Shown: positions 18,701 to 27,030 of the stretch, piece by piece
How positions within the stretch are numbered: the first letter of the stretch is position 1
Layout of the letters: each line of letters begins with the position of its first letter
Assembly (NCBI RefSeq): GCF_000423445.1
Contig: NZ_AUHZ01000008.1
Coordinates: forward strand, 1 to 64,000
Source: Acidipropionibacterium thoenii DSM 20276
GTDB taxonomy: Bacteria > Actinomycetota > Actinomycetes > Propionibacteriales > Propionibacteriaceae
Direction of reading: 5' to 3'
DNA length: 64,000 nucleotides
Position numbers and translations under genes: made by a program
Notes under the pieces: generated by a model
Told to the model about the DNA's origin: nothing
The model's input: the letters and a program-made list of their open reading frames with translations, nothing else
Database searches by the model: none

Positions 18701-19145
18701 CGTACAGATTGCTGACATCTGCGGGGCTGGAGGCCTGCTGGGTGGCGTGCATCAGCCTCAGCAGGGAGACGGTGCGCCCGTCGGCGTCGTCGAAGGTCAG
18801 CGCGATCCCGCTCCAGGTGGCGCCGGTCCGCAGATAGGTGGTGGTGACCTGACCGGTCGACTCGTCGACGTCGCGCCGGTGCGCACCGCGCACATAGCTG
18901 AGGATGTCTCGCGAGCGGTCTCCCTGGCCGCTCTGCTGGGCGGCCGCGTTGAAGGCCAGCCACCGGGGCTGCACCATGATGGCCGCGATGGCGTCCAGCA
19001 GGGAGGACTTGCCCGAACCCGAGGCGCCGGTGATGAGAACTCCCTTGCGCGGCACGGTGATGTCCCGGTAGCCCTCGAAGGTGCCCCAGTTCACCAGCTG
19101 GATGCGGGTCAGCCGGAACTGGCCGGGGTGCTCGGGCCCCCTCAC
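15711..19145 (-). CDS. jetC: Wadjet SMC-like ATPase JetC
   Basis: JetC is the SMC-type motor that extrudes DNA loops in the Wadjet complex. Its 1144 residues have the expected layout: Walker A TGASGSGKSS near residue 40, long coiled-coil arms either side of a central hinge-like region, and near the C-terminus the ABC signature GGRSGGERQKF with Walker B YGVVALDEAFDKTD. FRLTRIQLVNWGTFEGY is the typical start of these MukB-like proteins. It overlaps jetB and jetD by four bases each. The ATPase motifs look intact. Confidence 0.95.
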   Translation of the reverse strand: MRGPEHPGQFRLTRIQLVNWGTFEGYRDITVPRKGVLITGASGSGKSSLLDAIAAIMVQPRWLAFNAAAQQSGQGDRSRDILSYVRGAHRRDVDESTGQVTTTYLRTGATWSGIALTFDDADGRTVSLLRLMHATQQASSPADVSNLYVDADQRVDLQSLRPLVENGIDSRGIKAAHPGWWTNRQYNGFASRLQRKLGLASDRAQRLLHKTQSAKNLGSLNTLLRDFMLDEPDTFGLADAAVEQFEELSGAHRAVVDAREQVAALEPLEAISTAYHRAVEALDLLEAEQHHAETFFTRHRAEIADTLIAACQTILKSLSAEITAAERRERDATAAREQCQARIAGLGGHRIPDLERQRSSYQDILERCRHALADAENRAAQCDLTLPDSPAGWTGWQDDLTARLRGLDEEDSRERDANYSVLEHRVKAKDAVDTLSTDLRALESQHSNMEAALLLARTALADELGVTTDELPFAGELIDVLPDQTQWQGAIERVLRPLARTLLVPDEISSRVAAAVDRRSWGTRLVWERVRPGSPAPSTPASTSSGASPTRPGTLPGKVTVLASSPFAGWLTETLARRYDYRCVDDVSELNRLDRGLTRAGQVKHSRTRHEKDDRWKVSDRTRWLLGSSTAAKHDALARALDQARAVLETAIEAADALDERIRHRHSLRTNLTELIRTRPEDLDVDRARADIDSVETQLRQLRAGNQELALAESELPGLQEAESAARSETQQLQVDARVRHDEMTSLTTRRDRWTAALRRAEDVPEKVREALEARISSPRQPRSDRDDRLDLEDLETLHRSTTTQISEDQRTTQSDRDRQIKLAENRMRRFKETWPQRAADLQDGVDYLPEYLRQLEQLRADRLPEFEARFFDLLQSQSRNNITALANRIRISRREVRNRIDPINESLMRTEYARGRHLQVRVCDRSLPEVRDFLRELQQITTDSVSDVMEAGDDPQARQGAEERFLRIQRLMARLRSQELVDRRWRELCLDTRIHVEFRAEVLDAESRPVDFYEDAGGRSGGERQKFVTFCLAAALRYQLARDGATLPGYGVVALDEAFDKTDPEFTRAGLEVFRDFGFQLLLATPMKMLQTLEDYVGGIILFQNEPGRPSRIMVSQFQDPGAQSDGDEVAGEERDDVQAPLL

Positions 19146-19900
19146 CGCTCGACCCCCTCGTCCTCGTCATCCCCGTCTGTGTCATCCCCGTCTGTGTCAT
19201 CCCCGGGGCGACCGGTGACGCCGGACGTAGCGGCGGGGGATGCGGGGTTGGCGAGACGGTCGATGGCCTGTCGCACGGTGGAGACCTCGTTGGCGTCGAA
19301 GATCAGCGCCAGTACCGGGGAGATCTCGAAACGCTCCTCCTCCGCCGTCGACAGCAGGACCGAGTTGGACTTGAACCGCTCCACGGCGGTACTGACCCGC
19401 CGGTCGAACATCGCCTCGTCGGTGAAGGTGGCGGGCCGGTACACCGACATCGCGTCGTCGATCTCCGCCCGGTCGATGAAGGCCCGGGAGTCCTGGGTCT
19501 CCGCGCGCAGCAGGGTGTCGCGCAGCAGCAGCACCAGGCAGGTGTCCAGCAGACTCAGAGGGGTGGAGCGGGTCACCTTCGGCAGATCGTCGGAATGGCG
19601 GGCATCGGCATTGCGGATGAAGGCGACACCACGGTCGGTGTCGACGGTCAGGCACAGGAAGAGATCGGACAGCCGCGAGGCCAGGATCTCCTGGTCGCGG
19701 ATCACGACCGGCCACAGCTTCGGGTGCCGCTCACGATGGACGTAGGGGCCGCGCAGCAGCTGGAGCAGAGCACGGCGGGTCGGCTCCGCGAGCACCCCGG
19801 TGTCGCCCGGGAACAGGCTGGATGGCCGGGAGCCGACGTCGGCAGACCCGCCGGCGGCGGGTCCCGCGGGGACCAGGGGCGACTCAGAAGGCAGGGACAT
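19142..19900 (-). CDS. jetB: Wadjet kite-like subunit JetB (DUF4194)
   Basis: JetB is the MukE-like kite subunit linking JetA to the JetC heads. The 252-residue protein has the family body (LLQLLRGPYVHRERHPKLWP and LDTCLVLLLRDTLLRAE, a winged-helix-like pattern). Its C-terminal tail is acidic: a 15-bp direct repeat near 19168-19200 encodes DDTDGDDTDGDDEDEG, which is likely to vary between strains. It starts 17 bases inside the end of jetA and overlaps jetC by four bases. Confidence 0.9.
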   Translation of the reverse strand: MSLPSESPLVPAGPAAGGSADVGSRPSSLFPGDTGVLAEPTRRALLQLLRGPYVHRERHPKLWPVVIRDQEILASRLSDLFLCLTVDTDRGVAFIRNADARHSDDLPKVTRSTPLSLLDTCLVLLLRDTLLRAETQDSRAFIDRAEIDDAMSVYRPATFTDEAMFDRRVSTAVERFKSNSVLLSTAEEERFEISPVLALIFDANEVSTVRQAIDRLANPASPAATSGVTGRPGDDTDGDDTDGDDEDEGVER

Positions 19901-21383
19901 GGCTGCTCCACTCCGTGGGGACCATCGAGATGATGTACCGGGGGACGGTCATCGCACGTACCGCCTCCGACGACGTCTGCCAGCTCAGCGCCTCGGTCTG
20001 CCGACTCCGGGTGCAGCCGCCCGGGCCGCGGCGCAGACCCTCCGCCAGCACGAGCAGACCCACCACACTGGCCAGGCCCTGGTGGCAGGGGAACCGCTCC
20101 AGGACATCGGCCAGCGAGAACACGCTCAGCTGTCGGGCGGTGGCCGCCATCGCACAACGCAGCTCGTCGAAGTCGATCTCGGAGGCTCGGACCTGCTCGC
20201 GCAGGGCCGCCAGATCCAGCTCCCCCGGGGGGACCTCGGTGACCGGGGCGACCGTGCGGCTGTCATCGGGGTTGTTGAGCTTCCAGGCTGCGATCGTCGA
20301 GATGGCCAGGGAGGTCGCCGGGAGGTGGTAGCCGGTAGAGGTGGTGGGACGGTGCGTGGCGGTGAGGGAGGTCAGGTGAGCCCGGGCGGTGGCCACCATG
20401 GCCGCCAGTCGGCGGTACTCGCGGTACTCGTGGGTCTCCACGAACCGGTGCAGGCTGCGCGACAGGCCGGTCATGACGCGGCGGATCTCCTCGGCGTCGT
20501 CCTGGAGAACGCCCAGAAGACGACGGAGGAACTCGCGGTCGCGGACCGACAGGTCGCGGGCCCACGGGCGGTCGAGGATCTCGTCGACCGACTCGTCGAG
20601 GGCCGCGGAGGCCTCGGCATGGTTGAGCAGGTCGTGGAAGGCGGTGAAGGTGCGGCCGGCGTCCGAGCGCTCGATGAGGTCGACGCCGGCGAAGACCTCG
20701 TCGAGGACGTCGCCCCGAGTCCCGGTGCTCGAGATGATCTGCTGGCGCAGGTCGTGGTTGAGGAGCTCCAGGTCGGCGGAGACCTTCGTGAAGTCGGCCG
20801 GGATCTGGCCGGCGAGGCGCACGATCTCGGCCAGCCTCTCCCGTGCGGTGTCGTCGTCCAGGACGGTGAACTGGCCGTCCTCGGCGCGCGCGATCTCGGC
20901 GTCGATCGCGTCCCGCTGGGCCTTCAGGTCCGCGATCCGATCCTCCCGGGAGGGATTGGCCGCGCGCGCCAGGCGCTCCAGCAGAGTGGTGACGGTGGCC
21001 AGCCGCGAGGACGTCACGGTGGACTGGGGATTCTCCAGACGCCGCAGGAAGTCCAGGGCGTCCAGTGCGGAGGAGGAGAGCCGAACGGTCTCCAGCCGTG
21101 CCTGTCCGGACTGGCGGACCAGCAGACCCTGGCCGATCCAACCGGTGAGATAGGCCTGGGCGGTCTGGGGTGCGTCGACCCCCATGTCGCGCAGCTGGTC
21201 GAGGGCGTCGTCGGCCCGTTCGAGGAACTCGGCGACGTCCATGGTCACCGGCGGGTTGTCCAGGATCGTGCCGAGGACGGCCGCTGTGACAGGGAGGAGA
21301 TCGGCGCGCAGCAGGGTCATCGCCGGGCTGTCGGCGACCAGACGGCGCAGCCCCTGGGTCGCGGCAGCCACCGATCCCGTCAT
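19884..21383 (-). CDS. jetA: Wadjet kleisin-like subunit JetA (DUF3375)
   Basis: JetA is the MukF-like kleisin of Wadjet. From ATG 21383, preceded by GGAG at a nine-base spacing, it gives 499 residues, the usual length. Much longer frames upstream are artefacts that read through the antisense of the sirtuin gene. The mid-region is helical and charged (REDRIADLKAQRDAIDAEIA), as expected for the kleisin coiled coil. The C-terminus ends with PRYIISMVPTEWSSHVPAF. It opens the jetABCD operon, whose order is that of Wadjet type I. Confidence 0.9.
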   Translation of the reverse strand: MTGSVAAATQGLRRLVADSPAMTLLRADLLPVTAAVLGTILDNPPVTMDVAEFLERADDALDQLRDMGVDAPQTAQAYLTGWIGQGLLVRQSGQARLETVRLSSSALDALDFLRRLENPQSTVTSSRLATVTTLLERLARAANPSREDRIADLKAQRDAIDAEIARAEDGQFTVLDDDTARERLAEIVRLAGQIPADFTKVSADLELLNHDLRQQIISSTGTRGDVLDEVFAGVDLIERSDAGRTFTAFHDLLNHAEASAALDESVDEILDRPWARDLSVRDREFLRRLLGVLQDDAEEIRRVMTGLSRSLHRFVETHEYREYRRLAAMVATARAHLTSLTATHRPTTSTGYHLPATSLAISTIAAWKLNNPDDSRTVAPVTEVPPGELDLAALREQVRASEIDFDELRCAMAATARQLSVFSLADVLERFPCHQGLASVVGLLVLAEGLRRGPGGCTRSRQTEALSWQTSSEAVRAMTVPRYIISMVPTEWSSHVPAF

Positions 21384-21511
21384 GGGGTCACGCTCCTTCG
21401 CCGGGGGCACGGACTGGTTCCCGACAGGGCGCCGGTCGGGAACCTGCGTCATGGGGTGTCGGTCTGCACACCACAATAGGGGACCGCTCCGACACTTCGA
21501 GGAGCCGGTTC

Positions 21512-22108
21512 TCAGGCGTACGGTGCCGGCCGACGGCGTCGGGTAGGGGCGCCGGTGAGCGCCTTGTGGTCGATCAACCAGTCGAGGCTGACGTCGGCGT
21601 CCCCCAGTTCGGCCACCAGGATCCGCGCGCAGGCCAGGGCGTCGGCGTCCGCCTGGTGGTGGGCGAAGGACTCGGAGGGGAAGTAGTGCCGGAACACCTG
21701 GTCGAGCTTCATGGTGCCGCGCGGCCACCCCAGCACGCCCTGGGCGATCCGGTAGGTGCACAGCCTGGGGAAGTCCAGGGTGGGAGTGCCCAGCTCGGCG
21801 GCCAGTGCATTCCAGACGCTGAAGTCGAAGGCCATGTTGTGGGCGACCACCGGCCCGTCGCCGCACATCTCCAGGTAGTCGCCGACCACCTCCTGCCAGC
21901 CCGGGGCGTCTGCGACCTCGTCGGGATGGATGCCGTGGATGGAGACATTGATCGGGTGGAAGTAGTCCCGGCCGGGCGGAGGGCGCAGCAGGTCGGCGCG
22001 GGAGTCGAGGATGGTGCCGTCCTCGTCCATCGTCACCGCCGCGATCGAGCAGGCCGACGCCCGCGACGGGTTGGCTGTCTCGAAATCGATGGCGGTGAAG
22101 GTGGTCAT
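21512..22108 (-). CDS. DnaQ-like 3'-5' exonuclease
   Basis: The 198-residue protein is a single DEDDh exonuclease domain. It has ExoI TFTAIDFETANPSRAS (Asp and Glu), ExoII VVAHNMAFDFSVW, and ExoIII HHQADADALACARI with the catalytic His and Asp. It lacks polymerase or helicase domains and is of the stand-alone kind used in DNA repair or RNA trimming. It starts about 85 bases from the divergent sirtuin gene. A gap of about 128 bases separates its end from jetA, so it is not clearly part of the defence operon. Confidence 0.88.
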   Translation of the reverse strand: MTTFTAIDFETANPSRASACSIAAVTMDEDGTILDSRADLLRPPPGRDYFHPINVSIHGIHPDEVADAPGWQEVVGDYLEMCGDGPVVAHNMAFDFSVWNALAAELGTPTLDFPRLCTYRIAQGVLGWPRGTMKLDQVFRHYFPSESFAHHQADADALACARILVAELGDADVSLDWLIDHKALTGAPTRRRRPAPYA

Positions 22109-22193
22109 GGCCTCCCAGTCTGCCCCCGATCCCCGGGAACCTGCGCATCAGGGCCGCTCTGATCGCCCGGGTCTGGAATGAGACGATCGGGAC

Positions 22194-22919
22194 ATGGATG
22201 ATCTGGCCCAGGTGCTCCGGGAGTCCGAGCGGGCGGTGTTCTTCGGCGGCGCCGGGGTGTCCACCGAGTCGGGGATACCGGACTTCCGCTCTGCCTGCGG
22301 GCTGTACACCACCTCCCACGACCTGCCCTTCCCGCCCGAGTACATGCTCAGCCACGACTGCTTCGTCGAGCATCCGGCGATGTTCATGGACTTCTACCGG
22401 ACCTATCTCGTCCATCCGGCGGCGCGGCCCAACAGGGCCCACCGGGCGCTGGCGGAGCTGGAGAGGCGGGGGAGTCTGGCGGCCGTGGTGACGCAGAACA
22501 TCGACGGTCTGCACCAGGCGGCGGGGTCCCAACGAGTCATCGAGCTGCACGGCTCGGTGCACCGCAACCACTGCCTGGAATGCGGTCGCCACTACGGGTT
22601 GGACGCGATTCTCGGGTCTGCCGGGGTGCCGCGCTGCCAGGCCTGCGGCGGGATGATCCGTCCCGATGTGGTGCTGTACGGGGAGACCCTCGACGAGACG
22701 GTGATCCACGACGCGCTGCAGGCCGTCTCGGAGGCCGACGTGCTGGTGGTCGGCGGCACCTCGCTCAACGTCTACCCGGCGGCCGGGATGCTGCAGTACT
22801 TCCAGGGCCGGGAGATGGTGCTGATCAATCTGGAGGCCACTCCCTATGACGATCAGGCGGATCTGGTGATCCACCGCAGGCTCGGCGAGGCCCTCGGGGA
22901 GGCGGTCGGGATCGAGTAG
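22194..22919 (+). CDS. NAD-dependent protein deacylase, sirtuin class
   Basis: Sirtuins remove acyl groups from lysines using NAD. The 241-residue protein has the NAD-binding GAGVSTESGIPDFRS, the TQNIDGLHQAAG loop, the catalytic histidine in ELHGSVHRNH, and a zinc site built by CLECG and CQACGG. Downstream are VVGGTSLNVYPAA and NLEATPYDDQADL. It lies divergent to the exonuclease gene. Both flanking genes look complete. Confidence 0.93.
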   Translation: MDDLAQVLRESERAVFFGGAGVSTESGIPDFRSACGLYTTSHDLPFPPEYMLSHDCFVEHPAMFMDFYRTYLVHPAARPNRAHRALAELERRGSLAAVVTQNIDGLHQAAGSQRVIELHGSVHRNHCLECGRHYGLDAILGSAGVPRCQACGGMIRPDVVLYGETLDETVIHDALQAVSEADVLVVGGTSLNVYPAAGMLQYFQGREMVLINLEATPYDDQADLVIHRRLGEALGEAVGIE

Positions 22920-23081
22920 TCACGTGTTGGCCGTGGGATGTGAACGGCTGTTCGGGCAGGAGCGTCGGGAGCCTTCCGGGGGTGGCCGGGGACCGGCCCG
23001 GCAGGCGGTGATGAGAAGTTGTCAGACCCCATCAGTAATGTGTCTGCTGTCAACGATGACGCGACCTCGAGGAGACAACTG

Positions 23082-23886
23082 ATGAAACGGCACGGACTGC
23101 GCGATCGGGCGCTGGGTTCCTCGCCGCTGTCATCCGCGGCGCGAACCGGGACGAGGCCGGCGCCGCAGCTTCAGGCCCGCACCTCGGGGCCGTTGTGGGA
23201 ACGGGTCTGTCCGGAGCGGGAGACGACGGGCGACGAGCCGGCGGAGTTGGTGGTGTCGGAGGAGTCGACGCCGGCCGGTGTCGATGTGTCGACGAGCGCC
23301 ACCGAGATGCTGGCGGACTCCGCCGAGGTGCTGGTCCGCTCTGCCGATGTGGCGGCGGAGACTGTCGAGTCCGCGCGTGACGCCGTCGAGTCCGTGCCGG
23401 AGGCCGTGGAGTCGGTGGGCAGTGCGCCGGTCGTGACTCGTCCACCACGGCCGGCCCGTCCGGTCGCAACCCCTCCGGCACCGAGCAGTCCGGCACCGAT
23501 CCCTCCAGCACCGAGCAGTCCGGCACCGAGCAGTCCAGTCGCGAGCGCGGTGGCTGAGCGTGCGCCGCTGACCAGTGGCCCGGCCGCGAGTGCGCTTGTC
23601 GGCAGCGGCCCCGCCAGAAGGGCGCCCTCCCACGATGAACCGGTCCTCGATCTGCCCGGCGACGTCACCGATGATCCCTGGACCCTGCGGCCCGGGACCA
23701 CGCTGCGCAGATGGCAGCGGGATGCGTTGGAGGCGTGGCGCAAGGCACAGCACATCGGCATCGTGCAGGCGGTCACCGGCACCGGCAAGACTCTGGTCGG
23801 CGTCGTCGCGATCGCCGCGGCACTGAAGGTCGGCATGCGGTGCGTCGTGCTGGTGCCGACCGATCAGCTCGTCAAGCAGTGGACGG
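23082..23886 (+). pseudogene. Helicase-sigma fusion gene, 5' part up to the frameshift
   Basis: ATG 23082 follows GGAG at good spacing. The first 200 residues are low-complexity (Ser/Glu/Val-rich, then Pro-Ala-Ser repeats from a short nucleotide repeat near 23479-23533). The first RecA-like helicase domain then begins: TTLRRWQRDALEAW, Walker A QAVTGTGKTLVG, and VLVPTDQLVKQW. At 23886 one extra G shifts the frame, and after WT the natural continuation (RVLHRFLPEAVVVQKGQ) is in the next frame. The frame read through without correction runs to 24320 as nonsense. Repaired, both parts give one protein of about 1086 residues. Confidence 0.7.
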
Positions 23887-23916
23887 CGGGTCCTGCACCG
23901 GTTCCTCCCCGAGGCC

Positions 23917-26343
23917 GTGGTGGTGCAGAAGGGGCAGGAGGCGTCGATCTGGGATGTCCGCGTCTCGACCGTGCAGACCGCCATGAATCGGAACTTCCAG
24001 TCGCGCCGGGAGGGCGCCATGCTGGTGGCCGACGAGTGCCACAGGTACGGCGCTCCCGGCTACGCACGGGCCCTCCAACGCGGGTACGTGTGGCGGCTGG
24101 GTCTCAGCGCCACCGCCGAGCGGGAGGACGACGGCGACCAGGTCCTGCGCTCCTACTTCCGGGGGATCTGCTTCGACGTCGACTACCGCCGGGCCGTCGA
24201 CGACCATCTCATCGCCCCCTACGACATCGCCCTGGTGGGGGTGCCGCTGGGGGCCGGGGAACGGGCCGAGTACGAGGAACTCACCGAGGACATGAGTCGC
24301 CAGGCGATGCGGCTGCGTGATCTCGCCGGTGTCCCCGCCGAGCCCTTCTCCGCCTTCATGTCCACCGTCAGCGACCTTGCCAATGACTGGTCGTCGTCCT
24401 GGCGGGGGCTGGCGCGCAGCTACCTCGCGAAGTTCGCCCGGCGCCGGGATCTGCTGGCGGTCACCCAGATGAAGCAGCAGGCCCTGGGCATTCTCACCCC
24501 GGTGGTCGACCGGTCGCACGGGTCGTTGATCTTCACCCAGACCAAGGAGTCGGCCCACCAGGCCGCCACCCTGCTGGCCGACGCGGGGGTGTGGGCCGGC
24601 GAGGTGCACTCCGGACAGGGGGCCGAGGCACGCGAGGAGAAGATGTTCGAATTCGCGGCCGGAGCCACGAAGGCCCTGGCCGCTCCTCGGGTTCTCGACG
24701 AGGGGGTCGACGTCCCCGACGCCGATTTCGGTGTCGTGCTGGCCTCCAACCGGTCGCGGCGTCAGATGATCCAGCGGATGGGCCGGGTGCTGCGGCTCAA
24801 GGAGGACGACCGGCCGGCCCGGTTCGTCATCATGTATGCGATCGACACCGTGGAGGACCCGCACCATCTGGGGAAGATGCCCGACTTCTTCCACGGATGC
24901 CTGCCCTACGCGCGCAAGTGGGAGGAGTTCGATCTCAGCCTTCCCGGTGAGTCGGTCCGGCTGCTGGAGTTCCTGGGGGTCGATGACGCCACACCGGCGT
25001 GGGAGACCGATCGGGAGAAGCTCATCGGGCCGTCCCGCCGGCCGCCGGCCGAGGATGAGCCCGCTGCGCGGCAGGGCGTTGGCTCGCAGAACGGGCCGGG
25101 GCAGGAACCGACCACTGAGGAATCCACCACTCAGGCACCGACCGCTCAGGTGACGTCGACCCTGCCGGGCGCTGACGGGCGTGTTGCCGAGGACTCTCCT
25201 CGCCCGGTCGGCGAGCACGACGAGCTGACGGTCGCTGTCAAGGCCGCCGGGAAGAACCGTGACAGGGCTGGCAGCCCCGGACGGACCGGAGCCGAGGGGG
25301 ACGACGAGGACCTCCTCGGCGACGTCATCGTCACCGGCGACATCGTCCACGACTACCTGCTGAACATCAGGCGGTACCCGCTGCTGGAAGGACGGGAGGA
25401 GGAGGTCCTCCTGGCCCGACGCATCGAGTGCGGCATCTATGCCGCCCATCTGCTGGAGACCGGGAGCTGGAGTGCCACTGCCAGCCGTGAGGAGTTGCAG
25501 CTGCTGGCGGATCAGGGAGCCGCGGCCTTCCGTCGCTTCGTCGTCTCCAACCTGAGACTCGTGGTGTCTGTTGTCAAGCGCTTCACGGACTCGAGACTGG
25601 AACTCATCGAACGCATCCAGGAGGGCAACACCGGACTCGTCCGAGCCGTGGAGAAGTTCGACCACACGCACGGGTTCAAGTTCTCCACCTATGCCACGTG
25701 GTGGATCAAGCAGGCAGCCACCAGGGCCGAGGCTGATCAAGGTTCCACGATCCGGATGCCGGTGCACTTCGTGGAGACGGTCAACAAGGTTCGGCGATGG
25801 TTGGGGGCGCGGGACCTGAGCCTGTCCGAGGGAGCCACGGCCTTCCCCGACGGGATCCCGGAACTGGAGGTATCGAAGGAGGAGCTTGTCCGGATCAGCC
25901 GCCTCGGCCGTCCCTTGGTGAGCATCGACGGGTTGCGGGACCTGGTGGACGACTCGATTCCGATGCACCCCCTCAACGGGTCTGAGCCCGTGGTGCCCGG
26001 TGCCGGCGGCGACCCGAATCTGGAGTTCGCGTACAAGGCCTTGGCGGAGTTAGAGGATGAGGACCCGCGGGCCTGCCGGGTGCTGCTCATGCGATGGGGT
26101 CTGGAGACTGGTGAGGCCGAGACTCTGGACACCGTCGGCTACGCGATCAAGCTCACTCGTGAGCGGATCCGTCAGATCGAGAAGGCCGCGATCCTGCGGC
26201 TCCGGGAGATCCTGCTCGAGATGGCGAAGGACCAAGAGCTTCCGGAGAATCGTCCGCGGTTCTACATCGACCCGTTCGCAGTGCCGCGGGTGAGAAAGAG
26301 GAAGCTCACACCCGCACGATCGCGTCGGCTCTGTCACAGGTAG
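23917..26343 (+). CDS. XPB-like DECH helicase fused to a primary-type sigma-70 factor
   Basis: This frame (808 residues from GTG 23917) holds the rest of a superfamily 2 helicase: ADECHRYG (motif II), LSATAERED (III) and RRQMIQRMGRVLRLKE (VI). A disordered linker (about 370-455) follows, then a full sigma module. Region 1.2 is DIVHDYLLNIRRYPLLEGRE. Region 2 runs from NLRLVVSVVKRF through IQEGNTGLVRAVEKFD to KFSTYATWWIKQAATRA. There is a divergent region 3, and region 4 contains TRERIRQIEKAAILRLRE. No stop or start separates helicase from sigma. Core-binding and -10 recognition residues look conserved. The end overlaps the convergent kinase gene by 38 bases. Function is unknown. A helicase helping promoter opening is one idea. 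Confidence 0.8.
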   Translation: MVVQKGQEASIWDVRVSTVQTAMNRNFQSRREGAMLVADECHRYGAPGYARALQRGYVWRLGLSATAEREDDGDQVLRSYFRGICFDVDYRRAVDDHLIAPYDIALVGVPLGAGERAEYEELTEDMSRQAMRLRDLAGVPAEPFSAFMSTVSDLANDWSSSWRGLARSYLAKFARRRDLLAVTQMKQQALGILTPVVDRSHGSLIFTQTKESAHQAATLLADAGVWAGEVHSGQGAEAREEKMFEFAAGATKALAAPRVLDEGVDVPDADFGVVLASNRSRRQMIQRMGRVLRLKEDDRPARFVIMYAIDTVEDPHHLGKMPDFFHGCLPYARKWEEFDLSLPGESVRLLEFLGVDDATPAWETDREKLIGPSRRPPAEDEPAARQGVGSQNGPGQEPTTEESTTQAPTAQVTSTLPGADGRVAEDSPRPVGEHDELTVAVKAAGKNRDRAGSPGRTGAEGDDEDLLGDVIVTGDIVHDYLLNIRRYPLLEGREEEVLLARRIECGIYAAHLLETGSWSATASREELQLLADQGAAAFRRFVVSNLRLVVSVVKRFTDSRLELIERIQEGNTGLVRAVEKFDHTHGFKFSTYATWWIKQAATRAEADQGSTIRMPVHFVETVNKVRRWLGARDLSLSEGATAFPDGIPELEVSKEELVRISRLGRPLVSIDGLRDLVDDSIPMHPLNGSEPVVPGAGGDPNLEFAYKALAELEDEDPRACRVLLMRWGLETGEAETLDTVGYAIKLTRERIRQIEKAAILRLREILLEMAKDQELPENRPRFYIDPFAVPRVRKRKLTPARSRRLCHR

Positions 26344-26923
26344 CGCGGATGAGGACGGCGTTGCGCTCGTCGGGGCCCGCCGCCCAAGCGATGGCGGCGT
26401 CATGGGACTTGCCGAACCGTTCATGGCGGGCCGCCAGACGCCGCATCCGCAGATCCTCGTCGACGTCGACGTACCAGATCTCGTCCATCAACCCGTGCAC
26501 CCGGCACCACGGCTCCTCCTCGAGGAGCAGGTAGTTGCCCTCGATGATCACCAGCGAGGTCGAGCACTCCACCGGGATCGCCCCGGTCACCCCGTTGTGG
26601 AGCTCACGCCGGTAGGCCGGCGCATAGGTGATCGGCTCGGTCGCGTCCGCCAGGCGTCTCACCATGGAGACGAATCCCCACGCGTCGAAGGTGTCGGGAG
26701 CCCCCTTGCGATCGACCCGACCCAGTTCCTCCAGCCGCGACTGCGCCAGGTGGAAGCCGTCCATCGGGACGACGGCCGCCTCGGTCCCCAGAGCCGAGGA
26801 CAGCGTCGCCCCCAGGGTGGATTTGCCCGCCCCCGGCTCACCGGTGATCCCCAGCAGAACCCGCCCGCCTCGCCGTGCCAGCACACGGGCCCGATCGATC
26901 GCCCCGCTGGTCGTCAACTCCAT
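26306..26923 (-). CDS. Nucleoside/nucleotide kinase family P-loop protein
   Basis: The 205-residue protein belongs to the uridine kinase/phosphoribulokinase group (FrcK/YggC-like). It has Walker A GITGEPGAGKSTLG, VPMDGFHLAQS, YRRELHNGVTGAIPV, and LVIIEGNYLLLEEEPW as Walker B. RRLAARHERFGKSHDAA is the lid. The substrate cannot be read from the sequence; sugar or nucleoside kinases are both known. I chose ATG 26923, which follows GGGAG, over a GTG twelve bases upstream. Its end overlaps the sigma-fusion gene tail to tail. Confidence 0.8.
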   Translation of the reverse strand: MELTTSGAIDRARVLARRGGRVLLGITGEPGAGKSTLGATLSSALGTEAAVVPMDGFHLAQSRLEELGRVDRKGAPDTFDAWGFVSMVRRLADATEPITYAPAYRRELHNGVTGAIPVECSTSLVIIEGNYLLLEEEPWCRVHGLMDEIWYVDVDEDLRMRRLAARHERFGKSHDAAIAWAAGPDERNAVLIRATCDRADAIVRV

Positions 26924-26948
26924 CTCAGCTCCCACTGGCTAGATCCGC

Positions 26949-27030
26949 ACCGCCTCAACCTCACCGCATCAAGCCGGCTGCCTCAAGCCGACTGCCTCAA
27001 CACCCACTGCCTCAACTCGTGCTGCCTCGA
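26949..27030. repeat. Short direct-repeat cluster (CTGCCTCAA-type)
   Basis: Six imperfect copies of a 9-base core like CTGCCTCAA follow at 14-15-base spacing, the four best starting at 26978, 26992, 27007 and 27022. The cluster fills the gap between the kinase gene and the acetyltransferase and runs into the last codons of the latter. The period is too short for CRISPR, and it is most likely slippage-derived. Confidence 0.6.

Noticed and set aside
16158-19745. 1195-codon open frame on the plus strand
   Set aside because: It is antisense to jetC and jetB, whose motifs are unmistakable. The translated product has no family-like segment.
26949-27030. CTGCCTCAA repeats considered as a CRISPR array
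   Set aside because: The 14-15-base period leaves 5-6 bases between copies, far too little for spacers.
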